NCBI RefSeq assembly: GCF_000285535.1
Contig: NZ_HE610986.1
Location: 642,662 to 699,414, forward strand
Reading direction: 5' to 3'
DNA from: Bacillus timonensis
GTDB taxonomy: Bacteria; Bacillota; Bacilli; Bacillales; Bacillaceae_L
DNA: 56,753 nt
In this document: positions 43,947 through 52,784 of the stretch, piece after piece
How the letters are laid out: each line of letters begins with the position of its first letter
How positions within the stretch are numbered: position 1 is the stretch's first letter
Translations under genes and position numbers: made by a program
Notes under the pieces: model-generated
What the model was told of the DNA's origin: nothing
Databases searched by the model: none
The model's input: only the letters and a program-made list of their open reading frames with translations

Positions 43947-45602
43947 ATGAATTCTTTAGAATCTCTTAATGGTACTAATATCACTTTTGGTCAACTTTTA
44001 AATAAGGCTTCTAGAGACTGGGGAGATTTGAATGCAATCATTTACAACAACAAATCTTACACGTATCAAGAGCTAAATCTTGTGACTGATTTATTAGCAA
44101 AAGGGTTACTTCACTACGGTGTAAAAAAAGGAGATAAGGTTGCGCTATGGTTAAATAATTCTCCTGAATGGTTTTTCTTTTATTACGCAATTGCTAAGGT
44201 TGGTGCTGTTGTTGTCCCAGTTAATACGAGGTTTCGTACAGCAGATTTAGAGTACATTCTAAATCAATCCGATTCCTCCTTGCTAATTCTCGGAGAACCT
44301 TATCGAAATGCAAATTATTATGAAATACTAAAGAACATTGCACCAGAAATCGAAAGTGGGAATTCCCAACAATTAAATTCCGAGAGATTACCAATGTTGA
44401 AGCGTGTTGTAAGTGTTCATTTTTCTACACCGAACACAATTAGTTTTGAGGATTTACTACTAAAAGGGAAACAAGTTCCTGATCTAGAATTGCAAAATAG
44501 AGAGTCTCAGGTAGATCCTAATGATTTATTTGCCATCTTCTATACATCAGGAACTACCGGATTTCCAAAGGGTGTCATGCATTCGCATAAGATGATTGTA
44601 AATATGAGTAATGTGGCAGAACGCCTAGAAATGAAAAATACAGATAAAATTCTATTATTTTTACCACTTTTTCACGTTTATGCAAGCCAAGTCGGGTTAA
44701 CTGCAGCGTGTATAAAAGGCGCTTGTATTGTACTTATGGATTCTTTTGAACCAAAAAAAGCAATCCAGTTAATAAAAGAAGAAAAGGTAAGTATCATGTA
44801 TGGTTTTGATGCAATGTACTTAGATATGATGAATCATCCTGACTATAATCAAGAAGCGATTCAAACCTTAAGGGTTTGTATGTGCTCTGGTACGAGAGGA
44901 ATCTTAGAGAAAGTCGTACAAAACAATTTCAAAGTCATTAATTCATACGGCATGACCGAATCCACCGGGGTTACTAGTCTAACATTTTTAGAGGATTCTA
45001 AGGAGACCATCATTTCAACCAATGGCTTTCCCTTAGCCGGTCTTTCGGTAAATATTGTTGACCCTCAAACAAAACAAGCTGTTAGTACTGGGGAATATGG
45101 TGAAATTTGTGTAAAAGGTCACTCCGTCATGCTTGGTTACTACAAAAAGCCTGAAGAAACAAAAGAAGTGTTAACAGAAGATGGCTGGCTTTATACGGGT
45201 GATAAAGGGTATATAGATGAATCGGGGTACCTTCATCTTTCTGGACGTATAAAAGATATTATTAGGGTTGGAGGAGAAAATGTCGACCCACTAGAGGTAG
45301 ATGCAGTACTAATCAGTCATCCGGATGTTTTTAAAGCATACACAGTAGCGGCACCAGATGAAAGATTAACAGAGGTATGTGCAGCTTTTGTTCAATTGCA
45401 CAACCATGTAGCTGATATTAACGAAGAGGACCTTATTGCTTATTGTAAAACCAAGATTGCGAGTTTTAAAGTACCAAAATATCTCTTTATCACTGAAAGC
45501 TTTCCAATGACAACTACAGGAAAGGTTCAAAGATTTGCGTTAAAGCAAACTGCTCTTAAGAGATTAGAAGAACAGAGACAAAAGCTTCAATTAAAAAATT
45601 GA
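43947..45602 (+). CDS. Acyl-CoA ligase (AMP-binding, ANL superfamily)
   Basis: A 551-aa enzyme that activates a carboxylic acid to its CoA ester with ATP. The phosphate-binding loop is YTSGTTGFPKG near residue 200. YGMTES, GWLYTGDKG and the hinge SGRIKDIIRVGGENV follow, and the C-terminal Lys is in TTTGKVQRF. It resembles medium-chain or branched fatty acid and o-succinylbenzoate-like ligases, and the substrate cannot be read from sequence. The ATG follows GTAGGAGG. It feeds the thiolase, MaoC and SDR of the same operon. Confidence 0.93.
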   Translation: MNSLESLNGTNITFGQLLNKASRDWGDLNAIIYNNKSYTYQELNLVTDLLAKGLLHYGVKKGDKVALWLNNSPEWFFFYYAIAKVGAVVVPVNTRFRTADLEYILNQSDSSLLILGEPYRNANYYEILKNIAPEIESGNSQQLNSERLPMLKRVVSVHFSTPNTISFEDLLLKGKQVPDLELQNRESQVDPNDLFAIFYTSGTTGFPKGVMHSHKMIVNMSNVAERLEMKNTDKILLFLPLFHVYASQVGLTAACIKGACIVLMDSFEPKKAIQLIKEEKVSIMYGFDAMYLDMMNHPDYNQEAIQTLRVCMCSGTRGILEKVVQNNFKVINSYGMTESTGVTSLTFLEDSKETIISTNGFPLAGLSVNIVDPQTKQAVSTGEYGEICVKGHSVMLGYYKKPEETKEVLTEDGWLYTGDKGYIDESGYLHLSGRIKDIIRVGGENVDPLEVDAVLISHPDVFKAYTVAAPDERLTEVCAAFVQLHNHVADINEEDLIAYCKTKIASFKVPKYLFITESFPMTTTGKVQRFALKQTALKRLEEQRQKLQLKN

Positions 45603-46079
45603 ATGGCGGTGAAAACAATGGGACTTTATTATGAGGATTTTGAAATCGGGCAAGTATTTGTGAGTCAAGCAAGAACCATTACAGAATCAGACGTTGTACA
45701 ATTTACAGGTTTATCAGGGGATTTCAATCCCCTTCATACAGATGAGGAATTTGCGAAAAACACCCCGTTCGGAACTAGAATCGCTCATGGAGCACTAGGC
45801 TTTTCAATTATGACAGGTTTAATGGATCGATTGGGAGTATTCTCGGGAACTGCTATCGCCTTCTTAGGTATTGATAACTGGTCATTTCCTAAACCGATTT
45901 TTATCGGGGATACCATTTATTTTGAAATGAAAATAACGAATAAACGCCCCACTTCAAAAGGTGGACGTGGGATTATCTTCCGTGAAATAACCGTCTTTAA
46001 TCAAAACAAAGAAATTGTCCAAAAAGGGCAAATGAATATTATGGTGAAGTGCCGAGAAACTGAATTAATTAATAGATAA
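45603..46079 (+). CDS. MaoC-like enoyl-CoA hydratase
   Basis: A 158-aa single hot-dog domain. FTGLSGDFNPLHTDEEFA contains the catalytic Asp and His of (R)-specific enoyl-CoA hydratases, followed by RIAHGALGFSIMTGL. It hydrates an enoyl-CoA to an (R)-3-hydroxyacyl-CoA, which the next gene product could oxidise. The frame starts right after the ligase stop. The in-frame ATG at 45618 is an equally good start. Confidence 0.9.
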   Translation: MAVKTMGLYYEDFEIGQVFVSQARTITESDVVQFTGLSGDFNPLHTDEEFAKNTPFGTRIAHGALGFSIMTGLMDRLGVFSGTAIAFLGIDNWSFPKPIFIGDTIYFEMKITNKRPTSKGGRGIIFREITVFNQNKEIVQKGQMNIMVKCRETELINR

Positions 46080-46099
46080 TAAGAGTAGGAGGAAGTAAT

Positions 46100-46858
46100 G
46101 TGACGTTTACGGATAAAGTAGTTATTGTAACTGGTGGAAGTAAAGGTATAGGAAAAAGCACGGCTGAATCATTCGCTACACAAGGTGCAGTTGTTCATAT
46201 AGTAGATATTGATTCCAATGCTCTTAATGAAACGTTAGATGAATTAACCGCCAAAGATTTACAAATCTTCATTCACAAAGCAGATGTTTCAAAGAAGGAA
46301 GAAATTGACGCTTTGTTTGAAGAAGTTCACGCTAAACATGGTCATATTGATATTCTGGTTAATAATGCGGGAGTTATTAGAGATAATTTATTCTTCAAAA
46401 TGACAACTGGTGATTGGGATTTGGTCATGGATGTTCATTTAAAAGGCGCATTTTACTGTAGCCAAGCAGCACAAAAGTATATGGTGCAACAGAATGCGGG
46501 ACGAATTATTAATATATCCTCAACTTCCGCTTTGGGAAATCGAGGTCAAGCAAACTACGCAACAGCAAAAGCTGGTATTCAAGGCTTTACAAAAACACTC
46601 GCAATCGAGTTAGGTAGATTCGGAATTACGGTTAATGCGGTTGCACCTGGTTTTATCGAGACGGATATGACAAGAGCAACAGCTGCACGTATCAATATGG
46701 ATTTTGATGAATTTATACAAAGTCGTGTTGAACTCATTCCTGTTAGAAGAAGTGGTAAACCAGAAGATATCGCAAATGCGGTCATGTTTTTCGCTGATGA
46801 TAAAGCTTCATTTGTGAACGGTCAAATCCTATATGTTGCAGGTGGACCGAAGGCATAA
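46100..46858 (+). CDS. Short-chain dehydrogenase, FabG-like, operon-linked
   Basis: A 252-aa SDR. VTGGSKGIGKS is the cofactor loop, NNAGVI follows, and NYATAKAG carries the catalytic Tyr and Lys. GTG start seven bases after AGGAGG. The ATG two bases upstream runs straight into a stop. As the last gene after a MaoC hydratase, it probably oxidises the 3-hydroxyacyl-CoA for the thiolase. Confidence 0.9.
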   Translation: MTFTDKVVIVTGGSKGIGKSTAESFATQGAVVHIVDIDSNALNETLDELTAKDLQIFIHKADVSKKEEIDALFEEVHAKHGHIDILVNNAGVIRDNLFFKMTTGDWDLVMDVHLKGAFYCSQAAQKYMVQQNAGRIINISSTSALGNRGQANYATAKAGIQGFTKTLAIELGRFGITVNAVAPGFIETDMTRATAARINMDFDEFIQSRVELIPVRRSGKPEDIANAVMFFADDKASFVNGQILYVAGGPKA

Positions 46859-46875
46859 TAAAGTGATGAAATAAT

Positions 46876-46900
46876 AAAGCACCGGTATTACCGGTGCTTT
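46876..46900. terminator. Bidirectional terminator between the thiolase operon and tetR
   Basis: AAAGCACCGG and CCGGTGCTTT form a perfect 10-bp stem with a 5-nt loop. Confidence 0.85.
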
Positions 46901-46937
46901 GGTGATACATGTATATTGTGGTTGAACTGTTTAATCA

Positions 46938-47516
46938 TCAAGATGTACTAATTCCCTTTAAAATCATGTTTGTATGCATTTTTGCAATTTCTTCAATTGA
47001 TAATTGTCCATCTTTTTGATACCAGTAGATTCCCCAACCTGACATTCCTAGTATTGAAAATGTAATAAGTTTTGGATTAATACTTGGATCAAATTCACCA
47101 GCTTCTATTCCCTTTTTTAATACGGTTACGAAAAAGTTCTCATACTGATCTCTTTTTTCTTGGATTAAATCATATTTATTATCGGTAATAAATTTTCTTT
47201 CGTGCAGATATATAGCCACTTGCTCTTTATAAAGAGCGATACTTTTCCAGGTTGCTAAGATCATTTTTTCCAATTTTTCAGTATAAGTAAGACCTGGGAG
47301 TTCCATAATCTCTGTTACTTTATTCAATTCATATTCGATAAATTCATCATGTATTAAATAAAGCACGTCTTCTTTTGATTCAAAATAATAATAGAAGCTT
47401 CCCTTTGTTACATTTGCATATTCGACAATATCTTGAACAGACGTTTGCATATATCCCTTTTTTTCAAATAAGTGTAAGGCGGCATCAATTAACATTTTTT
47501 TCTTTTCTTTTGCCAT
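46938..47516 (-). CDS. TetR family transcriptional regulator
   Basis: A 192-aa repressor. The DNA-binding part is ALHLFEKKGYMQTSVQDIVEYANVTKGSFYYYFESKEDVLY, here given as its parts: QTSVQDIVEYANVTKG (helix-turn-helix) and FYYYFESKEDVL. The C-terminal ligand domain is FadR/AcrR-like in size. Start ATG 47516 follows GGAGG by 7 nt. The longer frame lacks a ribosome site. It is the only regulator in the catabolic cluster, and an inverted repeat of the cluster's operator type sits in its own promoter, so it is the likely owner of those sites. Confidence 0.9.
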   Translation of the reverse strand: MAKEKKKMLIDAALHLFEKKGYMQTSVQDIVEYANVTKGSFYYYFESKEDVLYLIHDEFIEYELNKVTEIMELPGLTYTEKLEKMILATWKSIALYKEQVAIYLHERKFITDNKYDLIQEKRDQYENFFVTVLKKGIEAGEFDPSINPKLITFSILGMSGWGIYWYQKDGQLSIEEIAKMHTNMILKGISTS

Positions 47517-47569
47517 TCTAAAACCTCCAAATAAAGAGATAACATGTAAATACACGTTATTCACTTAAA

Positions 47570-47598
47570 AACATACCAAGTGGTATTAAAAGAGTCAA
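47570..47598 (-). promoter_or_regulatory. tetR promoter overlapping an operator-like site
   Basis: On the minus strand TTGACT (plus 47593-47598), 17 bp, TATGTT (plus 47570-47575). ATACCAAGTGGTAT (47573-47586) lies across the spacer and -10, with arms like the other operators but a 4-bp centre instead of 8. Autoregulation is likely. Confidence 0.6.
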
Positions 47599-47637
47599 GT
47601 AAAAACAATCATCTTTTCAGTTTTTTGATAAAGAACT

Positions 47638-47668
47638 ATAACGACCTTTCTTACAGAAAGGTCGTTAT
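47638..47668. terminator. Terminator after the SDR at 47681
   Basis: ATAACGACCTTTC and GAAAGGTCGTTAT form a perfect 13-bp stem with a 5-nt loop. Seven T follow on the plus strand. Confidence 0.85.
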
Positions 47669-47680
47669 TTTTTTACACTA

Positions 47681-48415
47681 TTAAATACAGCGTCCACCGT
47701 CAACTTCAAGATCTACACCCGTAATCATAGAAGCTTCATCAGAAGCTAAGAAGAGTGCAGTGTTTGCCATATCAATTGGTTGAGCTAACCTACCAAGAGG
47801 TATGCTATGGATGAACTTGCTTCGTTGCTCTTCATCAACCATAGGTGTATTGGTTGCCACTGGGTTAATACAATTAACACGTATTCCGTAAGGAGCCAAC
47901 TCTAGTGCCATAGATTTCATAAATGCCACAACAGCTCCCTTGGACGCACAATATATATTTAATCCTGGCCTTGGACGGGGTGCAGAGGTAGAGCCGGTTG
48001 ATAATATAACGCCTTTCCCTGCTTCCTTCATGTAAGGAACCACTGCTTGTGTTCCTAAAAACACACCCTTCATGTTTATGTCCATCATCTTTTCAAAAAA
48101 GCCTTCTGAAACTTCTTCAATCGGTGTAATAGGCATTGCAATTCCAGCATTATTGTACATGATATCGATTTTACCAAACTCTTTGATTGTTATTTCAACT
48201 AACTCATTGATTTGATCCGCTTTGGTCACATCCACTGGAATAAATCTTGCCGTTCCCCCATTACTTTGAATACCATCTGCCACCTGTCCTCCATTCGAGT
48301 TTGGTAAATCGGCTATAATAACAGCCGCACCTTCTTCACTGAATCTTTCGGCAGCCGCTCTTCCAATACCTGAACCAGAACCTGTGATAATCGCTACTTT
48401 GTCTTGTAATCTCAT
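47681..48415 (-). CDS. Short-chain dehydrogenase
   Basis: A 244-aa SDR with ITGSGSGIGRA, NNAGIA and YCASK. It oxidises or reduces an alcohol/ketone with NAD(P). Last gene of a likely five-gene operon that starts at 51828. Preceded by a 66-bp gap with a long hairpin. The substrate is unknown. Confidence 0.9.
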   Translation of the reverse strand: MRLQDKVAIITGSGSGIGRAAAERFSEEGAAVIIADLPNSNGGQVADGIQSNGGTARFIPVDVTKADQINELVEITIKEFGKIDIMYNNAGIAMPITPIEEVSEGFFEKMMDINMKGVFLGTQAVVPYMKEAGKGVILSTGSTSAPRPRPGLNIYCASKGAVVAFMKSMALELAPYGIRVNCINPVATNTPMVDEEQRSKFIHSIPLGRLAQPIDMANTALFLASDEASMITGVDLEVDGGRCI

Positions 48416-48433
48416 CTGTTATTCCACCTTAAG

Positions 48434-48474
48434 ATGAATCTACTCATTCCACAAAGTAGAATGGGTAGATTCAT
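48434..48474. repeat. Stem-loop between symporter and SDR genes
   Basis: GAATCTACTCATTC and GAATGGGTAGATTC pair over 14 bp with one or two G-T wobbles. The only T-run is on the plus strand, while both flanking genes are minus, so it is not a normal terminator for them. It may shape the mRNA inside the operon. Confidence 0.5.
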
Positions 48475-48480
48475 TGTTTT

Positions 48481-49974
48481 TTATGATGCGATGTTTTTAT
48501 TTTCAGATTTACCTAGAGTCTTTTCTTTTAATTCATTAAATACTGCCAATGATTTTTCTGAAGGCTTCCCAATATAGGAACCAATAACAAACGCAATTGC
48601 TGTTACAATGATTGTAAATACTGGAGCCACAAGCCAAGGCATTGATGGAATGGAGAACCCTGATAGGAATGTATAGCTTCCTAACACTGCTCCAACAATT
48701 AAGGCGAGAACTGCCCCAGTTTTAGTTGAACGCTTCCAGAAGAATCCACCAAGCCATGTAACTAGAAATGCTGGCCCAGTTGTTGCTGCTGACAAGTTTG
48801 TAAATGTTGTGATCCAAGATAGTTTTAAGACAGCAATCCCGACCGTAATAACGGACATGACAATCAGAGCAAACTTTGTAGCCTTAACCATTTCGGATTC
48901 TGTAATCGCCCGCTTTTTAATTATTGGACCAATGATTTTTCCATAGATATCACGACCAATTGCTAATGATGAAACCATTAGTTGTCCACTAGCTGTTGAT
49001 TGTGCTGTTGCCAATAGACCTGCAAAGGCTATACCAGTAATAACTGGAGGGACCCATTCTTGTGCTACAATCAGATAAATACTTTCTGCATCTGTTCCTT
49101 CTAATCCAGGAATTAATAATTTACCAGCCATACCTAGGAAGAAGAACATTAAGCTCGCTGCCCAAATAAATGGTGTTACGAAAATAACAGCTTTATAAAC
49201 CTCACGTTCACTTTTAGCGAGAAACACACGGCTGACTGTGTCGGCTCTTGCTAATGTACCAAAAATCCAGATGAAAATTAAACTCCAGACTGTCCAATGA
49301 TTTCCTAAACCGGCATCATTCGTGAGGAATGTTGGATAATATTTTTCAATCTGGTCAACTATATTGATCATTCCACCGCCTCTAAACACAGCAACACAAA
49401 TAATGATAGCTGCCGAAATCCAGGCGAAGAATAATTGGAATACATCAACATAAGCTGTAGCTTTCATACCACCGAGGAATGTATAGATTACTACAATACC
49501 CCCTGAAATAAGAACACCTACCCAATAAGGCATATCAAAGACTAGTTGTAATAAAAGTGCTACACCAATTAATTGAACACTGATATACAAAAGGTAACCA
49601 ACAAAGATTAAGAGCGCAGAAAAACCACGAACAAGATTACTATCGAAACGTGCACCTAAGTAATCAGGAATTGTAAATTCACCATATCTTCTTAATAGTG
49701 GACCAAATATTGCTAAACACCCTATATAACCGATAACTGAACCAACGTAGGCTCCATTAGGCATAAATCCTTGGGCATATATGATTCCGACTATTCCCAA
49801 AAAACTAGAAACACTTAGAAATTCTGCGATATAACCTGCACCTACTACCCAATACGGGTTATTTTGACCTGCAGCCATATAATCCACAGCTGTACTATTT
49901 TTGGATGTTAAATGTCCAATATATAGGGCTGCGATTAAATAAAGAGCAATGATTACATATACTATAAGACTCAT
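48481..49974 (-). CDS. Sodium/solute symporter (SSS family)
   Basis: A 497-aa transporter with about 13 membrane helices. Typical SSS stretches are YMAAGQNNPYWVVGAGYIAE, GGMKATAYVDVFQ and AGLLATAQSTASGQLMVSS. Related members (ActP, MctP) import acetate, propionate or other monocarboxylates with sodium. It is the only transporter in the cluster, so its substrate is probably the growth substrate or an acid from it. It overlaps in position with a 67-aa membrane partner 10 bp upstream. Confidence 0.92.
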   Translation of the reverse strand: MSLIVYVIIALYLIAALYIGHLTSKNSTAVDYMAAGQNNPYWVVGAGYIAEFLSVSSFLGIVGIIYAQGFMPNGAYVGSVIGYIGCLAIFGPLLRRYGEFTIPDYLGARFDSNLVRGFSALLIFVGYLLYISVQLIGVALLLQLVFDMPYWVGVLISGGIVVIYTFLGGMKATAYVDVFQLFFAWISAAIIICVAVFRGGGMINIVDQIEKYYPTFLTNDAGLGNHWTVWSLIFIWIFGTLARADTVSRVFLAKSEREVYKAVIFVTPFIWAASLMFFFLGMAGKLLIPGLEGTDAESIYLIVAQEWVPPVITGIAFAGLLATAQSTASGQLMVSSLAIGRDIYGKIIGPIIKKRAITESEMVKATKFALIVMSVITVGIAVLKLSWITTFTNLSAATTGPAFLVTWLGGFFWKRSTKTGAVLALIVGAVLGSYTFLSGFSIPSMPWLVAPVFTIIVTAIAFVIGSYIGKPSEKSLAVFNELKEKTLGKSENKNIAS

Positions 49975-49984
49975 ATTTTACCCC

Positions 49985-50188
49985 CTATTCTTTTCCCTTT
50001 GTTTTTATTAATCCATAAATCCCAATACCAAATCCTAAAATAGGAACAAGTAGGTCTAAATAAAAATAAGTTCTAAGTTCAGGAACAGCAAGAAAATATT
50101 GAAACATAAAATATAAAAGTGGTAGGGTAGCCAGTATTAAAATAGCGGTGTAGATTCTTCCAAACCAAAGCCATTTACTATTTTCCAT
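49985..50188 (-). CDS. Small two-helix membrane partner of the symporter
   Basis: A 67-aa protein with two hydrophobic helices (about 10-30 and 41-61) and a basic tail (KTKGKE). It lies 10 bp upstream of the symporter gene, as do the small DUF485/DUF997-type partners of ActP- and PanF-like carriers. No signature confirms the family. Confidence 0.8.
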   Translation of the reverse strand: MENSKWLWFGRIYTAILILATLPLLYFMFQYFLAVPELRTYFYLDLLVPILGFGIGIYGLIKTKGKE

Positions 50189-50235
50189 AATATACCTACT
50201 TTCTTATTAAAATTGTAATAAATGAATTTCCCATT

Positions 50236-51000
50236 TTAAGTAGCCGTTAGACCCCCATCAATCTCATAAACCCCACCTGTGATGTATGAAGATTTATCAG
50301 AGCAAAGAAATAGAACTAATTCAGCGATTTCAGCAGGTTCAGCATAGCGTCTTAATGGTATTTTTTGTTCATATGTTCTTCTTGCCTTCCCGGGATCATC
50401 TGGTGATTTAATGGAATCAAGCTCCTCCATCATTCTTGTATTTACGGGTGCAGGACAAATCGCATTAACCCTAATTCCTTTGCCGGCAACTTCAACAGAT
50501 GCCGTTTTAGTTAAGCCTATTACTGCATGCTTTGATGCAGAATACGCCCCTAAACCTGGAGAACCATTACATCCTGCTACTGACGAAGTATTTACGATGT
50601 TGCCGAAATTTTGCTTTTCCATGACCTTTAGCACATGTTTTAGTCCGTAAAACACCCCTTTTACATTGACATCTAGCACAGTACCAAAGGTTTCGGCAGT
50701 CGTTTCAGTCAGCTTTCCAAACTTACCTTCCACTCCAGCATTATTAAAAAATACATCGATTTTGTTGTATTTATCTATCGCTGCTTGAACATAAGATTCT
50801 ACTGATTCCTCTGACCTGACATCTGCTACACATATCATGTAATCTCCTAAATCTAGTTCAAGAGCCGTTTTTTCTAATGCTTCTTGGTTAAGGTCAATTA
50901 AAACTAATTTAGCTCCTTGTTGATGAAATAATCGTGCAGCTTCTTTCCCAATACCCCCAGCTGCGCCCGTAATCAGGACAACCTTATCATTGAATTCCAT
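50236..51000 (-). CDS. Short-chain dehydrogenase
   Basis: A 254-aa SDR with ITGAAGGIGKE, NNAGVEG and YSASK. Start ATG 51000 after AAGAGGA. The longer frame adds 16 residues without a ribosome site. Member of the same minus-strand operon as the symporter. Confidence 0.9.
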   Translation of the reverse strand: MEFNDKVVLITGAAGGIGKEAARLFHQQGAKLVLIDLNQEALEKTALELDLGDYMICVADVRSEESVESYVQAAIDKYNKIDVFFNNAGVEGKFGKLTETTAETFGTVLDVNVKGVFYGLKHVLKVMEKQNFGNIVNTSSVAGCNGSPGLGAYSASKHAVIGLTKTASVEVAGKGIRVNAICPAPVNTRMMEELDSIKSPDDPGKARRTYEQKIPLRRYAEPAEIAELVLFLCSDKSSYITGGVYEIDGGLTAT

Positions 51001-51081
51001 AAAATCATTCCTCTTAAAAATTTTCGTTATCTGCTTTAAAATACCCATGTAAGCGCATACCTTTTATCGTAAATATGTTTG

Positions 51082-51828
51082 CTAACGTGCGGTATATCCG
51101 CCATCAACGGGTAAATCTACTCCAGTAATATAAGATGCATCATCTGAAGCAAGGAACAGCACCGCATGAGCTATTTCAATCGGCTCAGCAGGTCTACCGA
51201 TTGGTCCCACCCTTGCTGCTCTTTCTTTCGGATCAGATAATAATTCTTCCGTCATCGGAGACCTTACTAATCCTGGATGAATACAATTCACCCTTATACC
51301 AAAAGGTGCAAATTCTATTGCGGCTGTTTTGGTTAGCATCCTGACAGCACCCTTTGCTGCATGGTAAGAAGCAGCTGATCCACTACCAACCAGAGCCCAA
51401 ATGGAAGAGTTATTAACAATGCTTCCGTGTTGACTCCCCTTAAGTAGACTCAACATTGACTTCATTCCTAAAAACACACTTTTTGCATCAACATCCATGA
51501 TTTTCTGCCACTCATCTTCAGTTAACTCCTGTATCGTTTTCCGTCCAGGAATTCCTGCATTATTGACTAGAACGTCAATTCTCCCATACTTTTTATCTAT
51601 TAATCTAGCAGCATTTTCCCAGTCACTTGAACTGGAAACATCCATTTTTATAAACGTTACATCACCTCCTACTTCACGAGAAATCATTTCTGCAGTTTCT
51701 TTTCCTTTATCATTTAAGTCCGATAATAGAACTGTTGCCCCTTCTTTTACAAAAAGCCTGGCCATTGCTTCTCCTTGGCCCATTGCAGCCCCTGTGATAA
51801 GGGCCACCTTTCCTTCAAGTCGTCCCAC
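51082..51828 (-). CDS. Short-chain dehydrogenase
   Basis: A 248-aa SDR. The cofactor loop reads ITGAAMGQGEA, with Gln in place of the usual Ile. NNAGIPG and YHAAK complete the site. First gene of the likely five-gene operon (SDR, SDR, small membrane protein, symporter, SDR). A TetR-type operator lies 33 bp upstream. The ATG follows AAAGGTGGG. Confidence 0.9.
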   Translation of the reverse strand: MGRLEGKVALITGAAMGQGEAMARLFVKEGATVLLSDLNDKGKETAEMISREVGGDVTFIKMDVSSSSDWENAARLIDKKYGRIDVLVNNAGIPGRKTIQELTEDEWQKIMDVDAKSVFLGMKSMLSLLKGSQHGSIVNNSSIWALVGSGSAASYHAAKGAVRMLTKTAAIEFAPFGIRVNCIHPGLVRSPMTEELLSDPKERAARVGPIGRPAEPIEIAHAVLFLASDDASYITGVDLPVDGGYTAR

Positions 51829-51860
51829 TGTAATCCCACCTTTCTTTTACTAAAAAATGG

Positions 51861-51878
51861 ATACCAACTAGTTGGTAC
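51861..51878. promoter_or_regulatory. TetR-type operator before the SDR/symporter operon
   Basis: ATACCAACTAGTTGGTAC, palindromic except for the last base. A plausible -35 TTGCCC and a -10-like GATAAC lie just upstream on the minus strand. Confidence 0.78.
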
Positions 51879-51924
51879 GTTATCAACCTAAAAGTTTATA
51901 AAAATGGGCAAAGAGGAAAAATGA

Positions 51925-52695
51925 CTAAAACCCGTAAATTGTCATTCCCCCATCAACAAATATGGTTTGCCCCGTGATATAGTTTGAAGCTTCAGAACTT
52001 AAAAATACAACTGGGCCCACTACTTCTGGCAATTGACCTACTCGATTAAGTGGAGTTCGATCTAGAATCGTTTGAAGATAAGCTTCGTCTTTTAGGTATT
52101 TTTCCGTTAAAGGAGTGGAGAAATACCAAGGACCAACTGAATTTACGTGAATATTGTATTTCGCCCATTCCAATGCCAGATTTTTGGTCATTTGAATGAT
52201 TGCTGCCTTTGAAATACCATAGACAATACCTGTATTTAATGCAACATGTCCAGCTACGGAGGAAATTGTAATAATTTTTCCACTACGTTGCTGTTTCATA
52301 ATTTCTCCAGCAGCTTGTGACATCTTAAATGCAGATTTTAAGTTTGTATTTACTATACTTTCCCATTGATCATCCGTGACTTCACTAGCGGTAGCACGAA
52401 TGTTAATTCCAGCATTATTTATTAAAATATCAAGGTTGTCTATTTTTGAAAAAATAGCATCAATATCTTCTTGCTTTGTAATATCAGCAACTAATGGAAT
52501 AGCTCGAACTCCTCGACTGGCTATTTCATCTGCAACAATTTGAAGGTCTTTTTCTGAACGTGAAACAATATAGACATCAGCCCCTGCCTCAGCAAGCCCG
52601 TTCGCCAACGCTCGGCCAATTCCTCTGCTTGCCCCTGTAACTAATGCCTTTTTATTCTTTAAATCAAAACTTGGTAAATAGGAGGACATAGACAA
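51925..52695 (-). CDS. Short-chain dehydrogenase
   Basis: An SDR of about 256 aa with [17 protein letters not shown] and YGISK. Start set at TTG 52695, 5-6 nt after AGAGGTG. ATG 52689 is possible. It lies 90 bp after the racemase-family gene with no promoter or operator visible between them, so the two are probably one unit. Confidence 0.88.
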   Translation of the reverse strand: MSMSSYLPSFDLKNKKALVTGASRGIGRALANGLAEAGADVYIVSRSEKDLQIVADEIASRGVRAIPLVADITKQEDIDAIFSKIDNLDILINNAGINIRATASEVTDDQWESIVNTNLKSAFKMSQAAGEIMKQQRSGKIITISSVAGHVALNTGIVYGISKAAIIQMTKNLALEWAKYNIHVNSVGPWYFSTPLTEKYLKDEAYLQTILDRTPLNRVGQLPEVVGPVVFLSSEASNYITGQTIFVDGGMTIYGF

Positions 52696-52784
52696 GTAAA
52701 TCACCTCTGTTTTTTCTAGTAATAACGATTACCGCGATGTTTGTAACAGTACAAATAGTAGAAATTGCTCAAAAAAATGGAACC

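Noticed and set aside
48434-48474. Terminator ending the symporter gene
   Set aside because: The T-run is on the wrong strand for the minus-direction genes, so I list it only as a stem-loop.
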